A DNA stretch of 64,000 bases from Bedellia somnulentella. Lineage: Eukaryota; Arthropoda; Insecta; Lepidoptera; Bedelliidae. Position 1 is the first letter of the stretch. Every line of letters begins with the position of its first letter. Below the pieces are notes generated by a model. It saw only the letters and a program-made list of their open reading frames with translations. It ran no database searches and was not told the DNA's origin. Both the position numbers and the translations under genes were made by a program. Positions 29,746 to 41,888 of this stretch are shown one piece after another. Location of the stretch: contig OY755179.1 of the NCBI GenBank assembly GCA_963576735.1, positions 5,642,001-5,706,000 on the forward strand. The letters run 5' to 3'.

Positions 29746-31740
29746 TTTATCAAACTTTTCACCGTTCATTATCATTTATCTTTGAAAATAAACTTGTTAC
29801 GTATCTCTTTCAGGCTTAGCATTATGCACATTAAAAATTCAGTTCATACGGCAAAAATAGCGACTTAAAATGGATATAGTCTTAGTCACACGAAGATCAC
29901 TTCAAAACGAAATTATGTGGTACCGAACTAAATTCCAAAATAACAAAGATTAGCATCACTATTTTCGTGCAACATGAGAATGCTTTGCCACTCTATTAAC
30001 TGTTAATAGTGATACCGTTCACCTGTAAAAGCATTTTCAAAGTTAGAGGCGATGCTTTTTGACCTCGTTAATTATTTTGCGACTGAAAAATTTGGATAAA
30101 ATGTATTTGACGCAGAAATGATCCTTCCTTAACCCTTCTAGCACATAACACGCTGCAACTAAGACATGCTTGTCTTAAGTATTTGTCATGTGTATCCAAA
30201 TTATTGTTAAATGTATTTTGTGTTACTACTTATAATATTTATAGAAATATTCTATTAAAACCTGAGTTAGCTAAAAGTTTATTTGAAGGAGGCGCTATGC
30301 TGATGCTGAAAATCGGCACTTTTGTCGAATTATGCGTTATTACAATAGAATATTTCCTTTACAAAAATATTTGCAAATGCAGCAAACAGGAATTGGTTTT
30401 TCCGATCACTTTGTCAATAGTAAATGACATAAATTAAAATGCCATTTTAATTTGCTCGACTCAATAAGATATAAAATTCTGAGTAAAAGAAATAAGTTGG
30501 AGCAAGAACCGTCAAATACGGTGCTTTGACAACGACACTCGAGCCCCTTTATTGATACTTCTTAAAAACGCAATTTTTTCACCGAGAAAATCCTTTGTGA
30601 CTTTGGTTTATTAATTTGACAACACTTCACTGAAGCTATAATTTGAGCAAGTAATAACCTTTACACCGAAAACCCCCAATGGGGTGGCAATCGTACTGAG
30701 ACTTCTGCACGTAAGGTGACACCAATGTCAAGTAAAGGGCCTTCCCACATTTTGCAGCTATTGCGCTCACTCTTACGTCAAATTTACTGAGAGTGACAGG
30801 GACGGAAAAAACGCGCGCGCTGGATAAATGTAGTTTATTTTGTTTTATTGAATAACTATAATGTTTAAATGAAAAGTTAAACATCAAAGTTACAGATCTT
30901 AAAGCTACGCGTATATAGACACATAATGAGTTCACATGTATGTTATGCCAGTGGAGCCTATACGGTTTTTATGAAAACAAAGCATGTTCCAATTCAATTT
31001 TTTTCATCATATTTTTCAACAAATTATTCAATCACCAACATATATTTTATTCATGTCATATCAATATCATCAAATCAGACTTTATAGAATTTCCAAACAA
31101 TCAATATCAACCTATTTTTCCGGGGACGCCCTTAAGTGCCTCTGCCACCTCTTCGGAGATTTACAGAGTGAAAGTTGAGTTTGGGTTGTGAATAAAACAA
31201 CATGACATCTGAATGACGTAATCTAAACTCTGAAATTGGTTTGCTAACAATCTAAAATATTAACACAATTTCGATGCATCCACAACCTAATTAGAATTAG
31301 CAACGAGTACTTCAACAATCCCAAATTATCAGCTAATAAATCCGTACAGTTCCGGTATTCCTAATTAATTTGTGTACAGAATTAACAGCGGATGTCAAGT
31401 TTAATCGTTTTTTCGATGTACAGTAATTCCATTAATCCATGACGCGGATATTTGGCATGCGACAACGTAATCACCGCATTAAGGCTCAGCCATGTACATG
31501 ATGCTGTATATGACTTGGCGTGGTATATTATTCATACAATGTAACCATGAAGGAAGAGATTAAAGTAATTGATGTAAAGGCTAATTAATTAATATCAGTT
31601 AAGTGATTCGGTTACATATATAAATTATGACAAATGATTGAACTGGCGCAAGTACCTTAATCTTAGCTACCTTATTAACTCCTGGGAGCAATATTATTTC
31701 AGCAATAGATTTCCAAATTCTCAATCTTAAACGATCACAC
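29746..31740. other. Unassigned AT-rich DNA
   Basis: No gene, SINE or inverted repeat found. Open stretches of 60-99 codons (for example 30183-30437 and 30636-30935) have biased AT-driven composition and no motif. Confidence 0.45.
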
Positions 31741-31749
31741 CGTAGATCC

Positions 31750-32046
31750 TCTACCACAGGAACTAATCCTTCTGAACATTACTTGACATTATTGTCCCTT
31801 TTTCCTTGGATAATGTACTCACGTGATAGGGGGTAGACTTATCTCCGTTTTCTACGAATACACTGTCACGTGACCAAATACAACTTAGCCGTGTGGGTTT
31901 CCCCGCGATATGTTGCTTTCACTATAAACAATTGACCACACATGACTTTAAGAAAGACAAATCGGAGTAGTTCTGACCCGGGATTTGAACCCACGCCTGT
32001 CGGTATCATAGGCAGGTGATCTACCCACTGAGCTATCACAGTTGTA
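31750..32046 (-). repeat. Repeat C tRNA-derived SINE (C6), diverged
   Basis: The right end is a tRNA-like head in reverse (GGGATTTGAACCC as B box, ACCCACTGAGCTATCACAG as A box). Leftward come GACAAATCGGAGTAG, CACGTGACCAAATACAACTT and GTACTCACGTGATAGGGGG. It has several deletions. Confidence 0.75.
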
Positions 32047-32322
32047 GAATTCCATTTTCCAAATTTTCTAAATTCTGTTAGTAGACCAAAGAGAAGAGTT
32101 TTTTCCTGAAATCCTACAATTTACTAAACCATGTCGGAAACATTTACCGGTAATATCTAATTTTTATCAAAAAAGGGGCTGTAACCGTAACAAACGTTTT
32201 CTTTGATGGTTTATTAAACATTTAAAAGGAAACATATATTTTCTCACACGTATTTTTCAAGACAGGGGAGCCCAAGTTTCTATTAATATTTAAATGGGGT
32301 TGAAGACCATTTTATTTTTATT

Positions 32323-32450
32323 TATACATACATACATACATATACTCACGGCTATAAATCCCTAAACGGGGTAGCCAGAGCTTTGGAATGAGAAATTCGT
32401 CAGCCACTTTTGGAAGTTGAGTGGGGAAAAGATGGTAATAATAAACATAA
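32323..32450 (-). repeat. Repeat A copy (A15), 5' truncated
   Basis: CATACATACATATACTCACG to GAGTGGGGAAAAGATGG, then identity stops. Keeping the 3' end and losing the 5' end is typical of incomplete reverse transcription. Confidence 0.88.
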
Positions 32451-32724
32451 TTATTTTTGACGTGACTTTTTGTATGCAACCACTTATTGGTTTTTTGAAA
32501 GGTTTTTGCTTACTACTGTGGTTTCAGAAAGTAAAAAAAAAACTCTTCACCGTTTACATTATAAAACATATTTATTTTAAACAACAATAGAGTGAAAAGC
32601 TAGTGCTGGTGGTGTTGGTACTGGCTGGTGGTGGTAGAAAGTGAAAGGAAACATGAAGGGACGAATCAGTATGAAACACATTATCGCACATCTCTTCTAG
32701 GTAAAACAGAGTGCAGTTTTGGGA

Positions 32725-32882
32725 TACTTTATAATAAACAAAGGATAAATAAAGGAAAGAAAAATGTCGACACTAGCGGGGATCGAACCGGAATAAGCTA
32801 GTATCAAAAAAAAACGTTTCTTATTTATCCTTTATTTATTAGTAATAATCCCCACATAAGATTTTCATGAACAAAACATTCC
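32725..32882 (-). repeat. Repeat B SINE, internal deletion
   Basis: ATAAATAAAGGAAAGAAAAA and GGGGATCGAACC are followed after a gap by ATTAGTAATAATCCCCACAT and TTTTCATGAACAAAA, the reverse complement of the family's other end. The tRNA A box is lost. Confidence 0.75.
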
Positions 32883-33930
32883 AATTATCTATACTTAATT
32901 TGACATTGTATTAAATGAAATGAACTAGCGCAATTCAAATGCGTTTATAATATTACGGAACAAAACGATAGCATCATTTCTTCCCAGGCAGCGGCCCTTC
33001 GTAAACGCGAATTATTTTGGATGAAGCCGTTTTATTTTAACTTATTCTACTTTTTTCGACTCGATTCGATGATTTCTCTTCCAGACTTAAATCGAGATAT
33101 CATTTTACTATTTTTATGCTTCATGACAATTAAGATCCCACCAAAAACATTTTCATGTAAAATGCTGCCAAGACGAGCCCATATGACTCGCACTGTCAAA
33201 AAGTTATCAGATCTCATGTAGAGCCACGCTTCTAACACTACACGCCTTAACTCTACAAGGCCCAACTTCACAAACTCTACACCTTCGTCAAAACATGGGG
33301 CTTGGCCATTTCGCTACATTCACATCGGCGTAAGGTGAAAAATTAATTCACTGCTCATTACTTTTGTATTATAGAATAGTTCTTGTAGTATGTATTACAT
33401 AATAATTCGCTTTTATGATGATGTTTAGTTATAAATTCCTTAAGTATGTTTGCCAAATATGGCGCTGTCGCTGAAACAAAATTATGGCAACCTTTTACTG
33501 TCATACCCCAGATGTTCTATTCCTTCAGAACTAAAACATTTTAAAAACAATAGTTCCTCTGTCATACATTCTTAGATGTATTGCGTAATCGTTGTCGGTG
33601 GTAATTAAATACCTCGCACCATTCGTATTACGTACGTTTGCAATCAGGTCATGTTATACAATTTCAGAAACCACTTACTCATCGCACTGTTCTACGGTTT
33701 ATTTTCTTCTCTTCTCTTATAATCTAATTGCTAGTGTTTGCGCACTGTCAGCTAATTAATCAATTAAGTGCACATAGTATGTATGTTATTTGTACTTAAT
33801 CTAATGAATCCCATATTTTAAATGATACATTAAATGGTAAAATCTTATTAGGTGATAGCATGATTGTAAAATGGGACTTTATAAAACATTTTCAAGGAAA
33901 TACATATGTACAAGCTGCAATTTACCTATG
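32883..33930. other. Unassigned DNA
   Basis: No supported gene or repeat. A 75-codon open stretch at 33047-33271 (-) has no motif. Confidence 0.4.
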
Positions 33931-33934
33931 TTAG

Positions 33935-34045
33935 CTTTAGTAAACAACAATTATTACATATGTTTATTATATATTCCGTTTCTATTGAGGTAGGTAGAGA
34001 CTATCGGTCGCCACTTAGTACGATCCCAACAAACCTTTCGAGCTT
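33935..34045 (-). repeat. RTE LINE 3' coding end fragment
   Basis: In reverse it reads AGGTTTGTTGGGATCGTACT, then GGCGACCGATAGTCTCTACC, the conserved last codons of the RTE seen at 48340-48400 and 56370-56420. Confidence 0.65.
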
Positions 34046-35018
34046 CGTCTATATCCAAAGATCTGTTTATACATTCTCTTTTATTCTTCGCTTGTTACTG
34101 TTATTAAACAATAAGAAGCTATACGCATTATGATCATCTTATAATTAGCGAAGAGCTTGGAATATTTCATGATTTGGGATATAAAGGTATAAGCTTGATT
34201 ATAAATACTGTAAAAAATTAAATGTCTTCCAAAGTTTTCAACAAACACCATATACGGTGATAAAAGTTTTTTTTTTATTTCTACTTGTTTCTAACGTTAA
34301 GGCGGATAAAGCTATATTATTCAATTTCCAACATATCGACTGAGTAAAATGCATTCATCTGGGAATGCTCCAATCCATCAATGTGTCTGGCTAGTTTATT
34401 GATGAGTTTCATATCATACATGTACTATATAAGGTATTCCGTATCGTTTTGCAATGTTGTAGAATATATAAGTAGGAAAAAACAATGAAACGGCCGTCGT
34501 ATTTTCTAATTCTATGTAAAACTTAACTAGATATAATAAGTTGATTCTGTTTCTATATTCTTACGCTTCGTTCATAATCATAACATACTAAGTTCGCCAG
34601 ATGATCTCACAGATGCAAGGAAGCTATGGTTGGAACTCTTTGGTAAATCTGTTCATAACACGATCTCTATATAGTTTGTGATTATTTATTTAATACTCTT
34701 TAATAAAAATGGTTTCATAAATTTTCATAGTATGTTGAGTTTATCATCTTCTTCCTCCGATCTAATTACGGTTCTAGGTAAATTTATCAGAATCAACAAT
34801 ATAAGATTATAGTTTTAATAATACAATAATTAATGTAAAATGTCAGTTATTGTTTAATTTTTGATTATAAGATAGTTTTTCATTTTATTTTTATTTGCTT
34901 CTTCACTTAAATTATTTTTAATTTAATTTAATTTTCTTTTATATTTTGTCTAAACTTTATAGAGCATAACATAATTAGTTGGGATTCGCGATAATGGGAT
35001 TTCATTATTATTTTTTAA
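34046..35018. other. Unassigned AT-rich DNA upstream of the pyrophosphatase gene
   Basis: Nothing supported. Long A/T runs dominate. Confidence 0.4.
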
Positions 35019-35108
35019 ACGTTCACGCCGAATATCCCCGAAGGGGTTGGCAGAGGTACTAATCCTTCTGAACATCACGTGACTTTGTCACCTGTCACGT
35101 GAACGTTT
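35019..35108 (-). repeat. Repeat C SINE, 3' end fragment
   Basis: AACGTTCACGCCGAATATCC and GGGGTTGGCAGAGGTACTAA, then GTGACTTTGTCACCTG, in reverse. It is followed by an ATT/TAT-rich microsatellite at 35109-35150. Confidence 0.85.
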
Positions 35109-35528
35109 ATATTATATTATTATTATATATTATATTATTATTATTTTTTCTTTAATTTTATGTTCCTCCCAAAATATAAATAACTCTTAACTTAGTTTTT
35201 ACTTAACCATTGATTAAATACCTTTAAGATCTAATTGTTTAATAATTACGTTCTTTATAAATATTTTTTTATTTTTTTTGCTTTAATGATAAAAATTGTT
35301 ACAACTAAAATTCACATGCGAGACTAAATCACGCTGTTTGTGGCGAAATTGCTGAACAACATTCGGCAGATACCGCCAATAAAAAAAAAAAAAAAAAATG
35401 GTTTGATTTGTTTACGTTAAGTACGTTAAACATTATTCGTTAATTGGATAGAACACGGGGTTTTTATTAATATTTTATTTTTTTATATTCAGTGAAATCA
35501 CGATTTTGTTATTTTATTACTTTTATTG

Positions 35529-36467
35529 ATGGACCAACATTTTGAGACGCAATGTCCTGAAAACATTTCATTTCAATATGAAAACCCAAAAATAGTTGCA
35601 GAACCACGTGGAGATTACAACACGCCAGACTACAGAATATATTTCAAAGATGAAGGTGGCCCAATATCAGCATTACACGACATTCCGCTATGGGTGAACA
35701 AATCTAAAAAACAGGTCAACATGATCATAGCAGCTCCGCGCTGGACTAATGCTAAACTAAAAATCAACCTAGAATTACCCCTTAATCCAATAACACATAA
35801 ACTTAAAAGAGGAGTTTTACACATGATCCCAAACATATTCCCAAATCACGGGTATTCCTGGAACTACGGTGCTCTGCCTCAAACATGGGAAGATCCTCAC
35901 AAAAAAGATCCCAGAACGCACTACAGAGGCGATAACAATCCGTTAGATGTCATCGAAGTCGGTTGTAGAGTCCTGAAACGTGGAACTGTTGTACCGGTAA
36001 AATTTTTTGGAGCTATCCCATTATTAGATGATGATGAAACTGATTGGAAACTATTAGCTGTAGCGGTGGATGACCCATTAGCAAACGATTTAAACACAGT
36101 TAAAGATTTAGAGAAATATGCTCCTGGATTTCTTAAAAACACTGTTGATTGGTTTCGACTTTACAAAGCGCTTGATAATGGTCCTATTCTTGATGTTGCG
36201 CTAAACGGCCAAGCTCAGGAAGCAAATGTTGCGTTATCAGTTATAGAGGAGAGTCACAAATCATGGCATTCTTTAGTGCATGGTACTGTTTATTCTCCGG
36301 AAATACACAAAGAAAATACAACAATTGTGTACAGTGACTTTCGTATAAGCAGAAAATACGCTGACAAGCTAGTTTTTGAAGCGCCGCCTATAACAACCCC
36401 TAAACATGATCCAAGATACATAGATAGCCAATACTTTTTGTCAGACTTGTTACAAGAAAATATATGA
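35529..36467 (+). CDS. Inorganic pyrophosphatase-like protein, intronless, with altered active site
   Basis: 312 residues from ATG at 35529, uninterrupted. It belongs to the soluble family I pyrophosphatases, which hydrolyse pyrophosphate to two phosphates with Mg2+ (insect member Nurf-38). Visible blocks: HDIPLWV near 50, PRWTNAK at 70-76, GYSWNYGALPQTWEDP from 108, the signature region GDNNPLDV at 134-141, DETDWK at 169-174, WFRLYK at 208-213. Aligned from memory with yeast enzyme numbering (offset 20), K56, Y93, D115, D120, D147, D152, K154, Y192 and K193 are kept, but E48 is Ala68, E58 is Lys78, R78 is His98 and D117 is Asn137. D117 is in the metal site that activates the attacking water. 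The single exon suggests a retrocopy of a spliced parent gene; I could not test that here. No mitochondrial leader is evident. It may be a pseudoenzyme or have a new role. Confidence 0.9.
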   Translation: MDQHFETQCPENISFQYENPKIVAEPRGDYNTPDYRIYFKDEGGPISALHDIPLWVNKSKKQVNMIIAAPRWTNAKLKINLELPLNPITHKLKRGVLHMIPNIFPNHGYSWNYGALPQTWEDPHKKDPRTHYRGDNNPLDVIEVGCRVLKRGTVVPVKFFGAIPLLDDDETDWKLLAVAVDDPLANDLNTVKDLEKYAPGFLKNTVDWFRLYKALDNGPILDVALNGQAQEANVALSVIEESHKSWHSLVHGTVYSPEIHKENTTIVYSDFRISRKYADKLVFEAPPITTPKHDPRYIDSQYFLSDLLQENI

Positions 36468-36573
36468 TGATGCTTTGATGATGACTTTGACGATGATGGT
36501 ACGTGAAATAACAATTTGACACTACCTAGCTATTACTGTTATTTATAAATCTCGATCTTTAGTACCCAGCATG

Positions 36574-36581
36574 TAAATAAA
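36574..36581 (+). terminator. Possible polyadenylation signal of the pyrophosphatase-like gene
   Basis: AATAAAAA lies about 110 bp after the stop codon, on the coding strand. No GT-rich downstream element is obvious, so this is tentative. Confidence 0.4.
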
Positions 36582-37156
36582 AATGGAAAAAATATTAACT
36601 ACAATTAAAATACACAACGCACACCAAACGGAGGTTTATGTCTCGTATCGAATGTTTCAAGAACATAGTTTTGTAGTGTGTCTAAGCATCTCCTTGGATA
36701 AGTATTCGGCTCTTCTGAGTGTCTCCGCCGTGTGTCACATGATATCCGGTGCTCAGACAGACAGAAAATTGGATCTTTTCAACTAAAGCGCATCGAAACT
36801 TTACACACGATTTTAGATTACATTTTGGTTTTTGTGTTTCCGCACTTGTTCCTTAACTTCCTGATTTGCCAGCATTGAGTCCCAAATTATAAATATTCTT
36901 CCTTTTTTGTTGTTACTGTTCTCTCTGCATTTTCCAAGCTAGTGGTGCTTAGAACTTGAACGCCACAAAATGTAACCAAAACTGTACGTTTACAGTAAGT
37001 TTAATAATTTATATTAATTAAAAGAAAGTGAATAAGAAGTTGGGCTTTGGAAGGTTCAGCAGTGTTCAAGTTCCTCTACAATGGAGTTTATTTGATTTTA
37101 ATGGTTGAATATTGGCTATATTTATTTCATATTCTTTCGTTAATCACCGAAAGTCG
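36582..37156. other. Unassigned DNA
   Basis: No repeat or gene recognised. Confidence 0.4.
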
Positions 37157-37235
37157 CATGGTGTTCAGAGTACCCACGTTTTGCTTGGAAAGTGTACTTG
37201 CGTATTAGGAGGCAGGCCAATCACCGCTGTTTTGT
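37157..37235 (-). repeat. Repeat C SINE fragment
   Basis: GGTGTTCAGAGTACCCACGT and GGAGGCAGGCCAATCACCG match the middle of repeat C in reverse. Confidence 0.75.
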
Positions 37236-37689
37236 ATGACTTTACTGCATGATAATAAAATAATACCTAAATTACCGAAAGGAACTATATACGTAGCCCA
37301 TACACTTCTCATTACTATCATCATATGATAATAAAACTATCATTAGCATCTAAAATTTTAGTCTACATAATAAGTATGTCCATTTGATTAAATGGGCAAA
37401 CCAGTAGGATAAAGCTTTGGTGCTAAAGCGGTACCCACGTTTGTTCAAATTCAAGAATATGCTAGTGAAATGTCTGTTTGAGCGTCTTTTAGAATCTTTA
37501 TGTTTTCGTCGGATGAAAGTTAGGTACGTCGCTTATGTAAATTTTAGCATTTCAACTAAATCCTTCCTGATAAAGAAGAGCGCCTTAAGAGGCGAGCGGT
37601 TTTTTATTCAACAATTTTTTAAAAAACCTTACACCGAAAATTTTTTTTTTTATGAACCATACTTTAACACCTTCTTAGATTATTAAAAT

Positions 37690-37935
37690 ATATACGGCGA
37701 AGTTAGCCCCAAATTAAGTAAGACTTGTATTATGTGATACTAACTACTATTACTACTATTTAATCTTATATAATACACATATATGTAATACACATTTATG
37801 CATGCATAAATAACATCCAAAACTAAGAAATAAACATTTATGGTCATCACATTGTTATGGTCATGTTGCTCTCAGCGGGGATCGAATCCGCAACCTCCGG
37901 ACCATGAAGCTACTCACTTGGCCACGGCTGCCTAA
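37690..37935 (-). repeat. Repeat D tRNA-like SINE
   Basis: On the minus strand GCAGCCGTGGCCAAGTGAGT (A-box region) and GATTCGATCCCCGCTGAGAG (B box) form the head, followed by the body AATACAAGTCTTACTTAATT. The body is shared with 55893-55984, 56247-56300 and 61865-61945. Confidence 0.75.
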
Positions 37936-38837
37936 TAAATCATAACTATTACGTACTATTATTGAGCTATTACGGTTGCGCGGTTGTTTAATAAATCGTG
38001 TAAGTGTGTAATCACTCAAGATGAAGTTCCGCGCAAGTAAAAATACCGCGAATCCGTTATAGAATCGTCCTTATAGGCGGTTCGAGACCTATCACCAAAA
38101 ACCTTTATTTAACAGTGTTTTAACCATTCTTCTTAAAATGGCTACGTGACGTAAAGCTGCCAAATCAAATAAAACTATTTTTATTTGTTCTTTCTTGCAA
38201 TGCCAGTAATATTTGTAAGCGTAAATTTAAATTCAAAATCAATTTTATCTCTCATATTACAAACTTATGTTTATATTTTTTAAAGCTACTGGCATTAAGC
38301 TACGAAACCGTGATAAAAATGGATTTTTCTTGGTACGACAAAGACACACAAACGTATTAATATTGCACTAACGTTCACTTAAGAGCAGTTAGTATCAGCC
38401 ACCAAGCGGAAGCTTCTCTGAAAGCTATTAAGAAAACAAGCACGCGAACTTAATATAACTCAAAGCCTCAAAGCTACGACAAAAGGGGTGGGCTTAGAAC
38501 TCTTGAAAAATATCACTGAAAGCCTCTTGTGAGGACTTAATAAGCTTAGATAAAAGAATATTAATATTATCTGTTTCTTATCCATTTATGAGCTTTATTG
38601 TGATACCGTTCGGAATCGAAATCAATGTGTTTGAATTATAATGATACTCTCTGTGATTAAGCCTAAGAAAAATAAAGATTTCGTCTTTTTAGTGTATAAT
38701 GATAATCAAACTACACTTTTACTTGCTATATAATCAGTTTTGTTGTGTAATGTCGTATCAATTTCGATACAACGCGACCAAACCAATCTTTTCCTAAATT
38801 TGCATTTATTGACCGTGGTATCATATTTTATTTCCCG
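37936..38837. other. Mostly unassigned; repeat A scrap at 38068-38150
   Basis: GGCGGTTCGAGACCTATCAC and AAAACCTTTATTTAACAG at 38068-38115 come from an old repeat A. The remainder holds nothing I can support. Confidence 0.45.
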
Positions 38838-39090
38838 CCGTGTAGTGTCGGCTTAGAACATCACTACCCCGTTTCTACTGATGGGTGTACGTAAGAGGCG
38901 ACTAACGGTATTGGGGCGTTTAAGGGATTTTTGGGCGATGCGGTTAGAGACCCATCACCAACAACCTTTATTTTTACCATCTTTTCCCCACTCACATTTC
39001 CAAAAGTGGCTGAGGAATTTCTAATTCCTTAGCTCTGGCTACCCCTTCTAGGGATTTACAGCCGTGAGTATATGTATGTATGTATATTTT
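38838..39090 (+). repeat. Repeat A copy (A16), full length
   Basis: CCGTGTAGTGTCGGCTTAGA through GGGCGATGCGGTTAGAGACC to GTGAGTATATGTATGTATG. Confidence 0.92.
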
Positions 39091-40007
39091 ATTTCGGTTG
39101 ACATATCCTTTTCTTGACAGGGGTGTCACTAAATGCTCTTTAATATTGGGCGATGTGGCTGGAGACCTAACATCTGTCATCTGGCACTGTCCCCCCAAAA
39201 CGTAGCACAGACTTCAGCGTAGTGAGAGCGGGTGAAGAAGTCAGCACCGCGTGATGAACTGCCATTTGAGTATTCCCATGCAATGATTGGCTGAAAATCT
39301 GACTGCTCATAGCTAGTTCCACCATTTCTTTTGAGCATTTCCCTTTTTCCTCTTTATTTAATATTTTCCCACACTTTCGATCCTTAAATAACTTCTCCAT
39401 TTTTTGCATATATTAAAATTTTTGAAGTAGGTTTATCATATCATCTTATTCTTATTTACTTTGGAATCACCAATTCCCAATAAAATAAAAACATGAATTT
39501 TACCATAAATTTTACAATCAATATGTCCAAAAAGCTTTATTTCCAAATACGGCCCTGTGCTTTTTTTTAGTTTGTGTTAGCGTGCGACTCGCTCCAGTTC
39601 ATTTCGTCTCAAATCACCACTTTGCTACGAGTTCCTACTGATTTTATCAACCTGATATCGCTCGCTATCAAGCTTACACTTTTATAACTATTTTAATATG
39701 AGCCGCATTATAGTTTATTATAGGTAAGTAATTGATTATCTTTGTTCTGCGACTTTCAAACTTTCATCGAGAAAGGTATGATTTTATGGTCAACCTATCC
39801 TTTGACCCTTAGATTTCCCGCATATCAAACAACCATACTAAATTAGTTTGGCCTTGATCCATCTGATAATATCCAACCCCTTTAGAGGTCATCTGGGAAT
39901 AACTAATCGGTAAATAAAAACTATTTTTTTTTTCTTCCTAGACTTGAGTTATATCCATATATTTTTTTATTCGATGATGATGATGAAATTTTTGGTTAAG
40001 TCGGTGC
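39091..40007. other. Unassigned; short repeat A scrap at 39118-39172
   Basis: GGGGTGTCACTAAATGC and GGGCGATGTGGCTGGAGACC mark an internally deleted repeat A. An 80-codon minus-strand frame at 39167-39409 has no recognisable motif. Confidence 0.4.
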
Positions 40008-40235
40008 ACAATAACTCAGTGGAAACAACACTTCTTCATCAGATGGAGAAAATCATGTGTCTGAGTTTGGAACCAATGTGTCTTGGCCTATGTCTTAGCT
40101 ACGTGTAGTGCATTTGTTACGTTTTAAATAGTGAGTATTAACTACTCGTGAGGGTTACTTCACGTGTGTTTCCATATGGCTGAGTCGTACCTACTTATGT
40201 ATACGTGGGGCAGTGATACCATACAAACAATAACA
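40008..40235 (+). repeat. Repeat C SINE (C8), heavily diverged
   Basis: AATAACTCAGTGGAAACAAC, then GTTTGGAACCAATGTGTCTT and later CCATATGGCTGAGTCGTACC and GGGGCAGTGATACC follow the order of repeat C. Confidence 0.55.
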
Positions 40236-40317
40236 TAATGACTCCTAGAAACCGGAATAATTTGTACATCTGCTAACCTTACAGACAAAGATTATGATAG
40301 CTTTGTAGATTGTAATT

Positions 40318-40566
40318 GCTTTGTAGTGTCGGCTTAGAATAGCACTACCCCGTTTCTTCCGGTGGGTGTACGTAAGAGGCGACTAACGGTAATGGGGCTT
40401 TTAAGGGATTTTTGGGCTATGTGGTTGGAGACAATCACCAACAACCTTTTCTTTTACCATCTTTTCCCCACTCACATTTCCAAAAGTGGCTGAGGAATTT
40501 CTAATTCCTTAGCTCTAGCTACCCCTTCTAGGGATTTATAGCCGTGAGTATATGTATGATGTATGT
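40318..40566 (+). repeat. Repeat A copy (A17), full length
   Basis: TTTGTAGTGTCGGCTTAGAA to GTGAGTATATGTATGATGTA with all blocks. It is very close to the family consensus. Confidence 0.92.
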
Positions 40567-40597
40567 ATTATAATTATAAAAGCGAAAAACATATGCT

Positions 40598-41606
40598 GAG
40601 GGTCAACTCTGCACATCGAGAACGATAATAGACATACTTATATCTTCTAACTAACCCATATTAAAATTTATTTCTATCTCCCTCGCACGATCGAATATTC
40701 GTATTTTTGACATTTCTGTTATATGAGAATACATGGTGATATTCGACAAATCCAACATTACCTCCGTAGTTGTCGTTGGTTTCAGCGAATAGAAAGCGCT
40801 AATTGGCCTAGACCTCGCTTTTATAACATACCCTTTTTATATTATAAATCGATAAAGAACATTATACTTAAAAACTTTGCCCATGGAATGCCTATCTAAA
40901 ATATTGTTATTTTCAAAATAAAATAATAATTAAAAATTTTCGTACCTAGTTCAAACTGAGAATGTATAGCATGAGATTCCTTGCTTCAGTGAAAATAAGA
41001 AATTAAAAAAAACATTTGATCTATGGTGTAAACAAAAACATAACTCTTTTCGGTATTTTCCAGTTCAATCGCTCGCTTTCCGATTTATTTTCATGATATT
41101 ATTTTTCAACGACGATCAATACAACTGGAAAATACCGAAATAAGTTATATTTTTGTTTACAGAGCGAAAATCATAGATCAAATGTTTTTTTTTAATTTCT
41201 TATTTTCACTGAAGCAAGGAATCTCATGCTATACATTCTCAGTTTGAACTAGGTACGACAATTTTTTATTATTATTATTTTTTGAAAATTACAATATTTA
41301 AGATAGGCATTCCATGGGCAAAGTTGTTTAGTTTGATGTCCTTTATCGATTTATAATATAAAAAGGGTATGTTATAAAAGCGAGGTCTAGGCAAATTATT
41401 ATATTGTTCTATACATATCAAAATGTCAAAATCTGAATATTCGATCGTGCGAGGGAGAAAGAAATAAATGTTAATATGGGTAGAAGCACAGATGTACTTA
41501 TAAAACCTTTTTTAGTAACCTTTTTTAGGGTTTTTAGTACATCTATGGGTAGAAGAGAAGAGATAAGCATGCTAATTATCGTTCTCGATGTGCAGAGTTG
41601 ACCCTC
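40598..41606. mobile_element. Foldback element with arms of about 470 bp
   Basis: The left arm starts GAGGGTCAACTCTGCACATC and the right arm ends with its reverse complement, GATGTGCAGAGTTGACCCTC. The arms continue inward through CTCCCTCGCACGATCGAATA, CATGGAATGCCTATCT, GAGATTCCTTGCTTCAGTGA and GGTATTTTCCAG, leaving only about 50 bp at the centre (near 41100). The right arm has an extra block near 41490-41550. There is no coding sequence; I cannot assign a superfamily. Confidence 0.8.
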
Positions 41607-41744
41607 TGATGTTTAGCACGTGTACGTAAGTGGTAACAAATAGTCGATACATTTCCATAGATTCATAATATAACAGTAACAGTGATAGTTTTAGAGCTAT
41701 TGAGTTGACTATGAATTATTACCATCTTATTTTATTTCATACAG

Positions 41745-41888
41745 TTTACCGTGCACAGTTTTAGTCATGCCGAATATAGTTCTTGGGCTTAACCGTACTC
41801 CTCACAGCCCACATACGTCCCCACCAAGGGGCTCGAGCCTACCCTATATAGGGTGATTTGGCTATAGTCCACTACGCTGGCCAATAGG
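41745..41888 (-). repeat. Repeat E tRNA-derived SINE, distal piece, split by a MITE
   Basis: CCCCACCAAGGGGCTCGAGC and GTCCACTACGCTGGCCA are the tail side of the SINE. The tRNA-like head resumes at 42328. Confidence 0.7.

Noticed and set aside
30183..30437. 84-codon plus-strand frame with hydrophobic stretches
   Set aside because: Starts at a TTG, AT-rich composition, no motif and no neighbour that would support a gene.
35380..35398. Poly(A) run before the pyrophosphatase-like gene as a retrocopy tail
   Set aside because: It lies upstream of the start codon on the coding strand, so it cannot be the tail of this gene's own retroposition.
39167..39409. 80-codon minus-strand frame rich in Lys and Glu
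   Set aside because: No recognisable domain, no splice context; length is within chance.
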